A stretch of 64,000 bases of DNA. It comes from Massilibacillus massiliensis. GTDB lineage: Bacteria > Bacillota > Negativicutes > FLKF01. Position numbers and translations under genes: made by a program. The notes below the pieces were generated by a model that was given only the letters and a program-made list of their open reading frames with translations, did not search any database and had not been told where the DNA came from. Of the stretch, positions 52,027-60,430 are shown in pieces. Position 1 is the first letter of the stretch; each line of letters starts with the position of its first letter. The stretch covers positions 1,872,343 through 1,936,342 of the forward strand of contig NZ_LT575483.1 in assembly GCF_900086705.1 (NCBI RefSeq). The letters are read 5' to 3'.

Positions 52027-54366
52027 ATGATTGAAAATATAAAAAAACGTAACGGTGACATCGTACCTTTCGACATCACCAAAATTAAAGAAGCAATTCA
52101 TAAAGCAAATATGGAATCTACAGATGAAACGATGACGCAAAGACAACTCAGTGCACTGGCGAATAAAGTCATTAAAACTTTTGACGATAAAGGTATGCCT
52201 TCCGTTGAACAAATTCAAGATATCGTTGAAAAAACATTAATTGCCGCAAATTATGCAAGTACGGCAAAAGCTTACATACTATATCGTGCTGAACACGCAA
52301 AAATTCGTCAATCTGAAGCAGATCTAATGGATATTTATAACGAACTTACTTTTAAAAATGCGAAAGATGCCGATATCAAACGAGAAAATGCGAACATTGA
52401 TGCCGATACTGCTATGGGAACGATGTTAAAATACGGGTCCGAAGGCTCAAAATATTTCATTGACAATTATATTTTGCCAAAAGACATTGCAGCTGCACAC
52501 ATGAATGGAGATATTCATATTCATGATAAAGATTTCTACATGTTAACAGAAACCTGTTGCCAGATTGATCTGTTAAAATTATTTAAACATGGTTTTTCCA
52601 CCGGCCATGGTTACTTGCGCGAACCAAATAGTATCCAAAGTTACTCCGCTTTAGCTTGTATCGCAATCCAAGCAAACCAAAATGAAATGCATGGTGGACA
52701 GGCCGTTCCTAACTTTGATTATTCTATGGCACCCGGCGTTGCAAAAACCTTCAAAAAAGAATACTTTGAAGCCTTAACAAATTATTTCATAATTACCCTC
52801 GACATGGCAAAAGAAGATGCATCCGCATTAACCAAAACGATTGATGGCGATATTGCATGCTCAATTACAATGAACAGTGTTGATGCATACGGTAAAGCAC
52901 TCATTGACTATCTGCCAAACCATCAACAAGAACACGGATTCCAGCCAATCAGTGCACAGCAAACCACGAAAGCACATACGTATGCGGTCAAAACTGCATT
53001 TAATGAAACCGACCGTGCAACTTACCAGTCAATGGAAGCTTTCATCCATAATTTAAATACGATGAATTCCCGTGCCGGAGCTCAAGTTCCATTTAGCTCT
53101 ATCAACTATGGTACCGATACATCCCCAGAAGCAAGAATGCTCGTTAAAAATCTTTTACTTGCAACCGAAGCAGGTCTGGGCAGCGGCGAAACACCAATCT
53201 TCCCAGTACAGATTTTCAAAGTAAAAGAAGGCATCAATTACAACGAAGGCGAGCCAAATTACGATTTATTCAAAATGGCAATGCATACTTCGGCAAAACG
53301 CTTATTCCCTAATTTTAGCTTTATTGATGCGCCATTTAACCTTCAATATTATAAAGAAGGAAATTATGATACCGAAATTGCTTATATGGGCTGCCGTACA
53401 CGCGTCATGGGAAATGTGCATGACCCTGAACACGAAACAACTTGCGGTAGAGGCAATTTAAGTTTTACTACCATTAATTTGCCACGTTTAGCAATTGAAG
53501 CAAACGGTGATGTTAAAAAATTCTATGAAAATCTAGATCAATTTATTGAACTTGTCATCCGTCAACTTCTACATCGTTTTAAAGTTCAATGTTCAAAAAT
53601 TGGTCGCAATTATCCATTCCTAATGGGACAAAACATTTGGATTGGTTCTGATGACATCGGTCCAGACGACAGTGTTGCCGACGTATTAAAACATGGTACT
53701 TTAAGCATGGGCTTTATCGGTCTTGCGGAAACACTGAAACGCCTAACTGGCAAACACCATGGCGAAAGCGAAGAAAGTCAAAAACTTGGTCTTGAAATTA
53801 TTGGCTATATGCGTAAACGTATGGATGATGAATCGCAAAAGACCGGGCTAAACTTTACTTTACTCGCTACTCCAGCAGAAGGATTAAGCGGCAGATTTGT
53901 GAAATTTGACAAGAAACGTTATGGATCAATTCCTGGCGTAACCGATCGCGACTATTATACAAACTCCTTCCACGTTCCAGTTTATTACCCAATCAAAGCG
54001 CACAAAAAGATCGCCATCGAGGCACCTTATCACAACTTTACGAATGCTGGTCATATCAGCTATGTTGAACTCGACGGCGATACTTGCAAGAATCTTGATG
54101 CTTTTGAATCCGTTATTCGCTGCATGAAAGAACAAGGCATCGGCTATGGTTCTATCAATCATCCTGTAGATCGAGATCCAGTCTGTGGTTTTAATGGCAT
54201 TATTGACAATGAATGCCCAAAATGTCACCGCAGAGAAGACCAAACTGAACCAAGATTTGAACGCATTCGTCGTATTACTGGTTATCTTGTTGGCACAACA
54301 GATCGCTGGAACAATGCCAAACGTGCAGAAGAAAAGGATAGAGTAAAACATGGCCTGCAAGCTTAA
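52027..54366 (+). CDS. nrdD: Anaerobic ribonucleoside-triphosphate reductase
   Basis: 779-aa class III reductase making dNTPs without oxygen. An N-terminal ATP-cone (IKKRNGDIVPFDITKIKEAI) gives allosteric control. The body has the family motifs HIHDKDFYM and TCCQIDL. The C-terminal zinc site uses DPVCGFNG and NECPKCHRRED, and the radical is on the glycine in RRITGYLVGTTDRW (about Gly752). ATG 52027 is the likely start; the ribosome site (AAGAAGA) is weak. NrdG overlaps its end. Confidence 0.96.
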   Translation: MIENIKKRNGDIVPFDITKIKEAIHKANMESTDETMTQRQLSALANKVIKTFDDKGMPSVEQIQDIVEKTLIAANYASTAKAYILYRAEHAKIRQSEADLMDIYNELTFKNAKDADIKRENANIDADTAMGTMLKYGSEGSKYFIDNYILPKDIAAAHMNGDIHIHDKDFYMLTETCCQIDLLKLFKHGFSTGHGYLREPNSIQSYSALACIAIQANQNEMHGGQAVPNFDYSMAPGVAKTFKKEYFEALTNYFIITLDMAKEDASALTKTIDGDIACSITMNSVDAYGKALIDYLPNHQQEHGFQPISAQQTTKAHTYAVKTAFNETDRATYQSMEAFIHNLNTMNSRAGAQVPFSSINYGTDTSPEARMLVKNLLLATEAGLGSGETPIFPVQIFKVKEGINYNEGEPNYDLFKMAMHTSAKRLFPNFSFIDAPFNLQYYKEGNYDTEIAYMGCRTRVMGNVHDPEHETTCGRGNLSFTTINLPRLAIEANGDVKKFYENLDQFIELVIRQLLHRFKVQCSKIGRNYPFLMGQNIWIGSDDIGPDDSVADVLKHGTLSMGFIGLAETLKRLTGKHHGESEESQKLGLEIIGYMRKRMDDESQKTGLNFTLLATPAEGLSGRFVKFDKKRYGSIPGVTDRDYYTNSFHVPVYYPIKAHKKIAIEAPYHNFTNAGHISYVELDGDTCKNLDAFESVIRCMKEQGIGYGSINHPVDRDPVCGFNGIIDNECPKCHRREDQTEPRFERIRRITGYLVGTTDRWNNAKRAEEKDRVKHGLQA

Positions 54367-54859
54367 AATATCTGGAGTCGTCGACGAATCGATTGTCGAC
54401 GGCCCCGGTATCCGTTATACAATCTTCACCCAAGGTTGCCCTCATGCCTGCGAAGGTTGTCATAATCCCCAAACCCATGATTTCTCTGCAGGAAAAGAAG
54501 TAGATATTCAAAATCTTTTTGCAGAGATATGCGAAAATCCGCTCTTAAAAGGCGTCACATTCAGTGGTGGCGAACCCTTTTGTCAGCCAAAACCGCTCAT
54601 TGAACTCGCAAAACTAATTCATACACGTAAACTCAATATCACAACGTATACTGGGTATACACTTGAAGATCTCCAAGCAAAAAATAATCCGTTGATTGAT
54701 GAATTGCTGTCGCAAACCGATATTTTAATCGACGGCAAATTCATAGCTGCCCAACGCGATCTTACCCTAACCTTCCGCGGCAGCCACAATCAACGTGTCA
54801 TTGATATGCACGCGACGCGTGAAACTGGCAAAATTACAGAATTAGCCGTCGACAAATAA
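54350..54859 (+). CDS. nrdG: NrdD-activating radical-SAM enzyme
   Basis: 169 aa; installs the glycyl radical on NrdD using an FeS cluster and S-adenosylmethionine. Cluster motif CPHACEGCHN (CxxxCxxC) at about residues 28-37, with VDGPGIRYTIFTQG before it and FSGGEPFCQP for SAM binding. Overlaps nrdD by 17 bp, so the two are translated together. Confidence 0.95.
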   Translation: MACKLKISGVVDESIVDGPGIRYTIFTQGCPHACEGCHNPQTHDFSAGKEVDIQNLFAEICENPLLKGVTFSGGEPFCQPKPLIELAKLIHTRKLNITTYTGYTLEDLQAKNNPLIDELLSQTDILIDGKFIAAQRDLTLTFRGSHNQRVIDMHATRETGKITELAVDK

Positions 54860-54896
54860 AATAACCACGAGAATGCGTGACATTCTCGTGGTTATT
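54860..54896 (+). terminator. nrdDG terminator
   Basis: AATAACCACGAGAATG, CGTGA, CATTCTCGTGGTTATT: perfect 16-bp stem just after the nrdG stop, followed by TTATTTATA. Confidence 0.85.
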
Positions 54897-54926
54897 TTAT
54901 TTATATTTAAACTTTGCAATGCAGTC

Positions 54927-55226
54927 CTATTCAGCAATAGAAGCAATTTCTTCATAAAATTCTATTTGATGTTCTCCACTAACCAAACCATCCATTTTTT
55001 TAAATGTATCTTGGAAATATGGAGTACTCGAATGATGGTCCAGCGTTTTCTGGTCTTTATATTTTTCGTAAAAGAAAAATTTTCCCGGAGACGATTTCGC
55101 TGCGTGCAGCTTATACTCTATTACCCCCTCCTCCTGTTTTACTTTGGAAACCAGAGACGTAAGAAGTTCTTCTAACTCATTTTCTTTTCCAGGTTTCGCT
55201 TGAATTATTGCTGTCAATACAACCAT
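54927..55226 (-). CDS. ABM-domain protein (YgiN-like quinol monooxygenase family)
   Basis: 99 aa, dimeric alpha/beta-barrel fold: MVVLTAIIQAKPGKENELEELL, EEGVIEYKLHAA, FFFYEKYKDQKTLDHHSSTPYF. Start ATG 55226 behind GAGGGA. Members oxidise quinols or other aromatics, but many are of unknown function; in an anaerobe a redox-stress or quinone role is a guess. Confidence 0.75.
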   Translation of the reverse strand: MVVLTAIIQAKPGKENELEELLTSLVSKVKQEEGVIEYKLHAAKSSPGKFFFYEKYKDQKTLDHHSSTPYFQDTFKKMDGLVSGEHQIEFYEEIASIAE

Positions 55227-55306
55227 ACATATCCCTCTCTTTACGTATTCTTATTATAATAAAATATAACCTGTATTTATCAATACTCTTTGTGTATGAT
55301 CCTATA

Positions 55307-55729
55307 TTATTTCACTACCATCACTGGGCATTTTGCCTGTTCAACCAAATGCTGACTTACACTGCCAAGCAACACACCTTTTACAACCCCCAGCCCCCGA
55401 CTGCCCATTACAATTAAATCGATATTTTCACTTGTAGCAAAATCTAAAATCACAGCCGCTGGTGAGCCGGTCTCAGAAATTCCCTCTGCTTTAAGATTAG
55501 AAGGAACTTTTTCAAGTGCTCTGTCCAGTATCACATTGCCTGCCTTTGTCACCGCTTCTAAAATCGCATCAGAGAGGCAAGCATTAATAGCCAATTGATT
55601 AATATTGGCTACATAAATAAAATGAAGCTTCGCCTCGCAGATTTCTGCCAAATAAATCGCCTGATCAATCGCTCTTTCTGCACTATCCGAACCATCTACA
55701 GGAACTAAAATACGTTTGAACTGTGTCAT
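55307..55729 (-). CDS. Universal stress protein (UspA family)
   Basis: 140 aa; start behind AGGAGG. RILVPVDGSDSAERAIDQAI at the N-terminus and the ATP-binding motif VMGSRGLGVVKGVLLGSVSQHLV near the C-terminus (G-2-G-9-G pattern) mark an ATP-binding Usp. It follows a paralogue (55771-56208) by 41 bp; the two differ enough to be an old duplication. Confidence 0.9.
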   Translation of the reverse strand: MTQFKRILVPVDGSDSAERAIDQAIYLAEICEAKLHFIYVANINQLAINACLSDAILEAVTKAGNVILDRALEKVPSNLKAEGISETGSPAAVILDFATSENIDLIVMGSRGLGVVKGVLLGSVSQHLVEQAKCPVMVVK

Positions 55730-55770
55730 AAGAAAAACCTCCTATTTATATGTTAATATGCGTAACAAAC

Positions 55771-56208
55771 TCACTTCAACACCATGACTGGGCATCGCGC
55801 ATGTTCAAGCAAAAATTTACTCACGCTGCCAAGTAAAAAACCATCTAAGAAGCCAAGACCTCTGGCGCCTAACACGATCAGATCACTCTTAACTTCCTCC
55901 GAAAAAGCCAAAATAGCTTCTGCTGGAATCCCATATTTCGTATAAGTCTGGTAGCGTACTCCCTCTGGAACTTGACGCACTGCATTACTTAAAATCGCTT
56001 GACTGATCTTTTTAACCGATCCCGCTACAGATTCCGGCAGCCATAAAATGTGTGCAGATTTACTATCTGTTTCATCTGAAAGATGGGATACATAAATAAA
56101 ATCAATTTCTGCATTACAAAGTTCTGCCAATTCTACAGCCTTCACCACAGCCTTATCCGAACTTTCTGAACCATCTACTGGAACCAAAATACGCTTCAAC
56201 TCGATCAT
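55771..56208 (-). CDS. Universal stress protein (UspA family)
   Basis: 145 aa from ATG 56208 (GGGGGA upstream). RILVPVDGSESSDKAVVKAV and VLGARGLGFLDGFLLGSVSKFLL show the ATP-binding Usp pattern. First of two tandem usp genes. Confidence 0.9.
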   Translation of the reverse strand: MIELKRILVPVDGSESSDKAVVKAVELAELCNAEIDFIYVSHLSDETDSKSAHILWLPESVAGSVKKISQAILSNAVRQVPEGVRYQTYTKYGIPAEAILAFSEEVKSDLIVLGARGLGFLDGFLLGSVSKFLLEHARCPVMVLK

Positions 56209-56583
56209 GTAAATCCCCCCATTCCTTGCCAAACCATAGTAAAAACAGCATTTTCTATTTTATGTATTTACTTCGCTATAATCCTAAAGATTCCTTTAGA
56301 TTCGCATAAATATATCCAGCAAAATTCAAACACAGATTATATCTTGACATCTTAACTGCTTAGGTGCTAAAATTTATTAAACATTTATGTGCAATAATCG
56401 ACTTGTTTTCGTGCATAATTGTAAATAGAATCTTTTCTAAAATTACTTTTAAATTTTTAAGCGATATTGTATAAATGAAGATAATTAATTTATCGTACTC
56501 GTTCTTGCTTTTCCAAGAGCGAGTTTATTTTAATTTTTATTGCTTGGTAGGATCTCATGTTTATAAATAGGAGGATATCTTAT
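56209..56583. other. usp / ilvA intergenic region with leader hairpin
   Basis: No firm gene. ACTCGTTCTTG (56497-56507) and CAAGAGCGAGT (56514-56524), one G-T pair, then TTTATTTTAATTTTTATT: an intrinsic-terminator-like stem 60 bp before ilvA. A 31-codon frame from ATG 56475 (MKIINLSYSF...) crosses it. No T-box landmarks were found. Confidence 0.45.
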
Positions 56584-57828
56584 ATGACAGACAAAGCCAA
56601 AACAGATTTTTCATCAATCATTGAAAACACATCGATTGCCGATGTTTACCGAGCCGCAAAACAACTAGCTGGTATTACCAAAAAAACTGAATTGATTTAT
56701 AGTCCATATTTTAGCTTAAATTCTGGTAACAAAGTTTTCATTAAACCAGAAAATCTCCAAAATACCGGTTCATTTAAACTACGCGGTGCTTACAATAAAA
56801 TCAGTCAACTTTCCGAAGAAGAAAAAGCAAAAGGCGTCATTGCAGCCTCCGCTGGTAATCATGCACAAGGCGTTGCTTATGCTGCACAGCAGCTTAACGT
56901 AAAAGCAGTGATTGCCATGCCTGCAACCACACCAATTATTAAAGTTGAAGCAACCCGCAGCTATGGTGCTGAAGTTGTTTTACACGGCGACAGCTATGAT
57001 GATGCCTACAGCAAGGCAGTCGAGCTTCAGAAAGAACATGGTTACGTCTTCATACACCCTTTCGACGACCTCGAAGTCTTACTTGGACAAGGTACTACCG
57101 CATTAGAAATATACGATGAATTAAAGGATGTAGATGCCATATTAGTCCCAATTGGCGGTGGTGGATTCGCAAGCGGGGTTGCCCTTGCAAGTAAATTTAT
57201 TAATCCTAACGTCAAAGTCATTGGCATCGAACCTGCAGGTGCTGCTTGTATCAAACACTCTCTGGAGAAAGGCAAAGTCAGCTCACTCTCCAAAATTGAT
57301 ACAGTCGCTGAAGGTACAGCCGTTAAAACACCGGGAAAATTAACCTTTGAATTTATAAAAAAATATGTCGACGAAGTAATTACGGTTTCTGAATTCGAAA
57401 TAATGTCTGCACTATTATCCTTGATCGAAAAACATAAACTCATTGCCGAAGGTGCTGGAGTTCTCTCCCTAGCTGCTCTAAATCAATTAAAGTTCAAAGA
57501 TAAAAAAGTTGTAGCCATCGTCAGCGGCGGAAACATCGATATCTCAACAATCTCCGCACTCATTAATAAAGCATTAATCGCACGCGGTCGTGTCTTCTGC
57601 TTCGCGGTGAATTTACCAGATAAACCAGGCCAGCTTCTGAAAGTCGCAGAAATTTTGGCCAGCGAAAATGCGAATGTAATTAAACTGGACCATAACCAAG
57701 CTAAAGTAACAGACAGCTTTAAGCAAGTACAACTCGAAGTAACCGTAGAAACTCACGGACAAGACCATGTAAACCGTGTAGCACATGCATTAGAAGCCAA
57801 TGGGTTTCATATTCAAAAAATATATTAA
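56584..57828 (+). CDS. ilvA: Threonine ammonia-lyase (threonine dehydratase)
   Basis: 414-aa PLP enzyme forming 2-oxobutyrate and ammonia from threonine, first step to isoleucine or a route to propionate. PLP lysine in GSFKLRGAYNK (about residues 61-71), AASAGNHAQGVAYAA, the phosphate loop PIGGGGFASG and a C-terminal ACT-like domain (FAVNLPDKPGQLLKVAEIL). Short single-ACT form. Start ATG 56584 after GGAGG (spacing 9). Confidence 0.93.
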   Translation: MTDKAKTDFSSIIENTSIADVYRAAKQLAGITKKTELIYSPYFSLNSGNKVFIKPENLQNTGSFKLRGAYNKISQLSEEEKAKGVIAASAGNHAQGVAYAAQQLNVKAVIAMPATTPIIKVEATRSYGAEVVLHGDSYDDAYSKAVELQKEHGYVFIHPFDDLEVLLGQGTTALEIYDELKDVDAILVPIGGGGFASGVALASKFINPNVKVIGIEPAGAACIKHSLEKGKVSSLSKIDTVAEGTAVKTPGKLTFEFIKKYVDEVITVSEFEIMSALLSLIEKHKLIAEGAGVLSLAALNQLKFKDKKVVAIVSGGNIDISTISALINKALIARGRVFCFAVNLPDKPGQLLKVAEILASENANVIKLDHNQAKVTDSFKQVQLEVTVETHGQDHVNRVAHALEANGFHIQKIY

Positions 57829-57864
57829 AAAAGTTCGTAGGCAGTATTGTCTACGAACTTTTTT
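57827..57864 (+). terminator. ilvA terminator
   Basis: AAAAAAGTTCGTAG and CTACGAACTTTTTT, perfect stem with 10-base loop, starting at the ilvA stop codon. Confidence 0.85.
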
Positions 57865-58153
57865 CTTTTATTTTCTAATATTGACTGTTGCGTTTAAGAT
57901 GCTCACCTAATTTTAATTCTTGTATCACGCTTTAACAATATTCCTATTGTATATATCCCCAAAATTCTGTACAATGTAGACTTCTATGGGGATAACTTAT
58001 TAAAAATTTTTCAATATATGAATTCGTCATTCAACGATTTGCTAATATAATAATTTATAAACAAAATTTTAATTTTATTCGTATTTATATTTTCAAAATT
58101 TCAATTTTTGTTTATACTTAGAATAGGTTATTTATCTCTAAATGGAGGCTACT
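57865..58153. other. Intergenic region before the ArsR gene
   Basis: AT-rich, no gene. It presumably contains the arsR promoter; I see no clear palindrome of the ArsR/CadC type, and TGGAGG precedes the start codon. Confidence 0.3.
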
Positions 58154-58531
58154 ATGAAAATTCTAAAAAATGAAGATACTTGTGATGATACCTGTGATGC
58201 ATATATTAAACATACTGATAAAATTATGAATGCGAAATTACACCTTCTGCCTAATGAAGTTACCCAAAGCCTTTCTGATACTTTTAAAATTTTAGGAGAT
58301 CAGACACGTATAAAAATTTTAAGTTTACTCATTGATAATGAAATGTGCGTCTGTGATATTGCCGAGACGTTACAAATGGGACAATCTGCTATTTCACATC
58401 AACTCAGGGTATTAAGAAGTGCTAGACTAGTCAAATTTCGTAAGGACGGCAAAGCTGCCTGGTATTCACTTGATGACGAACACGTCGTTTCCCTGATCAA
58501 CCAAGGGCTAGAACACATAAATCACAGCTAA
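58154..58531 (+). CDS. ArsR/SmtB-family metal sensor, CadC-like
   Basis: 125-aa winged-helix repressor; ATG 58154 behind TGGAGG. Helix block SDTFKILGDQTRIKILSLLI, recognition helix MGQSAISHQLRVLRSARLV. Cys65 and Cys67 in EMCVCDIAETL plus Cys10 and Cys14 in the N-terminal arm reproduce the four-cysteine site that binds Cd/Pb/Bi/Zn in CadC. The C-terminal helix also has DDEHVVSLINQGLEHINH, which could offer the second zinc site. No metal exporter gene is adjacent; the next gene (12 bp) is a cell-wall hydrolase. Confidence 0.88.
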   Translation: MKILKNEDTCDDTCDAYIKHTDKIMNAKLHLLPNEVTQSLSDTFKILGDQTRIKILSLLIDNEMCVCDIAETLQMGQSAISHQLRVLRSARLVKFRKDGKAAWYSLDDEHVVSLINQGLEHINHS

Positions 58532-58543
58532 AGGATGATGCAA

Positions 58544-59302
58544 ATGAATTCCCAACCTATAAGATTACGTAAATTTATTCTCTTCTTAATCTTAACTACT
58601 TTTATCACGCTTCTTACTACAATGAATACTACCCATGCCGCAGTTTTGCTTAAAATGAATGCAAAAGGCAGTTCTGTAACTACGCTTCAACAGCGTTTAA
58701 CCGCTTTAAATTACATTACCACAATCGATGGAGTATTCGGCATAGAAACACATCGTGCCGTTATTGCCTTTCAACGTGACAACCAGCTTAGACCAACAGG
58801 TATTGTAGATACAAAAACGTGGAATTCGATCAAAAACCAGCAACCTTCTTTAAATAAAACCAATAAAAAAGATGCTCCAAAAAAGCATGCTCCAGATCCA
58901 ATCCCATCCATTGAATTAAATCAAAAAACCTCACCAACCGCTGCCACCATCATCCGTACTGCTCAAAAATATACTGGAACTCCCTATGTTTTTGGAGGCA
59001 CAACCCCCAAGGGTTTCGATTGTTCAGGTTACTTACAATACATATTTGCCCAGCATGGCATAAAAATACCCCGTGCCGCTGATGAGCAATATAAAATTGG
59101 AACAACAATCGCACGAAATAAACTTATTGCCGGAGATCTTGTTTTCTTCACCACGGACACGAAAGAGATTTCTCACTGTGGATTATATATAGGCAATGGA
59201 AAATTCATTCATGCCTCCTCTAGCAAAGGCGTCCGTATTGATGAATTAAATAATTCTTATTGGAAAACACGTTTTGCTGGTGCAAAACGAATTCTAAAAT
59301 AA
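58544..59302 (+). CDS. Secreted NlpC/P60 peptidoglycan hydrolase with PG-binding domain
   Basis: 252 aa; ATG 58544 with AAAGGA eight bases upstream. A signal peptide ends near THAA. A PG_binding_1 domain follows (GSSVTTLQQRLTALNYI, DGVFGIETHRAVIAFQRDN), then a Lys/Pro linker and an NlpC/P60 domain with the catalytic triad Cys in GFDCSGYLQ, His in SHCGLYIG and His in FIHASS. It should cut stem peptides of peptidoglycan. It lies 12 bp after the ArsR gene and is probably co-transcribed. Confidence 0.92.
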   Translation: MNSQPIRLRKFILFLILTTFITLLTTMNTTHAAVLLKMNAKGSSVTTLQQRLTALNYITTIDGVFGIETHRAVIAFQRDNQLRPTGIVDTKTWNSIKNQQPSLNKTNKKDAPKKHAPDPIPSIELNQKTSPTAATIIRTAQKYTGTPYVFGGTTPKGFDCSGYLQYIFAQHGIKIPRAADEQYKIGTTIARNKLIAGDLVFFTTDTKEISHCGLYIGNGKFIHASSSKGVRIDELNNSYWKTRFAGAKRILK

Positions 59303-59315
59303 AGCATTACATATA

Positions 59316-59352
59316 AAAAGAGATAGATGAAATTCATTCATCTATCTCTTTT
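59316..59352. terminator. Terminator after the NlpC/P60 gene
   Basis: AAAAGAGATAGATGAA and TTCATCTATCTCTTTT, perfect 16-bp stem with 5-base loop, 13 bp past the stop. Confidence 0.85.
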
Positions 59353-59502
59353 GAGTCTAAGTACACAAAATCGTTTGTAAATCCAGCAAAACATATACGC
59401 TGGTATATTCATACTGCAACATTTCCCAGGAAAATCACATACGATCCGCTACCCAGAATAACGATTTATCGTATAAATTTAAGATCTTCATCATAGTTAC
59501 AA

Positions 59503-59997
59503 TCAGTTGCGATTATTACGCTCATAACGATCTCTATCATTATTTCTATTCTTATATTTACTCCAAAGAATACTGCCTAGCATAAAAATTGCACCAAAGA
59601 TAAAAATATTTGCTACCAATCCTAAGATATCTGCAAATAAGCCTGTTCCCATACCAAACATACTTCCAAGTAAACTGCCTAACATCATCCCGCCAGCCAA
59701 TAAACCAATATTACGCATTGCGCTTCCCATAAAGGAACCTGACTGCGCTTTAGCCCCAGCCTGTTGTTGTACATTTGCTTTACTATTTGCCTCTGGCGCT
59801 TTATCACTATAATTTTTCGCCGGAGCAGAAGATTTGTAACCACTTTTAGCTGTATCCGCTGCTTTCGGTGCAGACTGCGAAGTAGAAGGTTTTGGCGCTG
59901 AAAATTTTGCTTTTCCTCCACCAATCGCCGCAAAACTAACTGAATACATTGCAAAGAAACATACCAACGCAATTGCAAATATTTTTTTTATTTTCAT
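59503..59997 (-). CDS. Secreted/membrane small protein with glycine-rich hydrophobic segment
   Basis: About 164 aa. A signal peptide (MKIKKIFAIALVCFFAMYSVSFA) is followed by a low-complexity Ala/Ser/Lys region, then GGMMLGSLLGSMFGMGTGLF and a C-terminal helix before a basic Asn/Arg-rich tail (YKNRNNDRDRYERNNRN). The central layout recalls the N-terminal part of bacterial Tim44-like proteins, but no Tim44 domain follows. TTG 60000 has better ribosome spacing than ATG 59997. It follows the 93-aa gene upstream directly. Confidence 0.6.
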   Translation of the reverse strand: MKIKKIFAIALVCFFAMYSVSFAAIGGGKAKFSAPKPSTSQSAPKAADTAKSGYKSSAPAKNYSDKAPEANSKANVQQQAGAKAQSGSFMGSAMRNIGLLAGGMMLGSLLGSMFGMGTGLFADILGLVANIFIFGAIFMLGSILWSKYKNRNNDRDRYERNNRN

Positions 59998-60001
59998 CAA
60001 A

Positions 60002-60283
60002 TTATTCTTCCTCCTGAGCTGCTTTTACATCTTCTGGAAAAGCATAAATTTCGCTTAAAGTATCAAGTTCACCTGACAAATAGCGATCAATATCATGCAC
60101 ATCAACATAAAATGTACAATCAACCTCTAAATAGCCTTGTTCTTTACCTTGACTAACATTCCTGATTGCCATCAATCGTTCACGCAGCGCCAAGCACTCT
60201 TCGCGATTTGCATGTACGTCCAATTTGATCAAAGGAACGCCATAGTCTCTAAGAACATCTTGCAAATTCAATCTTTCTGACAT
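60002..60283 (-). CDS. Small conserved-looking protein of unknown function
   Basis: 93 aa; start ATG 60283 behind GGAGG. Acidic, soluble, with no recognised motif (LNLQDVLRDYGVPLIKLDVH, CTFYVDVHDIDRYL). It is clearly expressed-looking by its ribosome site and is followed after a few bases by the secreted protein at 59503, suggesting a two-gene operon. The IS4 element is inserted 50 bp upstream of its start and may have separated it from its promoter. Confidence 0.55.
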   Translation of the reverse strand: MSERLNLQDVLRDYGVPLIKLDVHANREECLALRERLMAIRNVSQGKEQGYLEVDCTFYVDVHDIDRYLSGELDTLSEIYAFPEDVKAAQEEE

Positions 60284-60324
60284 TTTAACCTCCAAAAATA
60301 AATTTAGCTATATAACAAAATACA

Positions 60325-60333
60325 TTAAAATAT
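60325..60333. repeat. Target-site duplication, left
   Basis: TTAAAATAT, identical to 61579-61587 on the other side of the insertion sequence. Confidence 0.9.
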
Positions 60334-60367
60334 CACGCGTGTTGATTAACCAAGAAAAGTAAATACA

Positions 60368-60430
60368 AAAGGACGCATTTCCTGTAAAATCGTAGTTGCG
60401 AAACAAACGAACAGAAAAGAGGCGTCCTTT
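60368..60430 (+). promoter_or_regulatory. Inverted repeat sequestering the transposase start
   Basis: AAAGGACGC (60368-60376) and GCGTCCTTT (60422-60430) are perfect complements. The 3' arm ends exactly at the presumed start codon position and follows AGAG(G), so transcripts entering from outside would hide the translation start, as in IS10 and IS50. Confidence 0.55.

Noticed and set aside
56209..56583. T-box riboswitch before ilvA
   Set aside because: No T-box sequence (GGTGGNACC-type) or specifier structure found.
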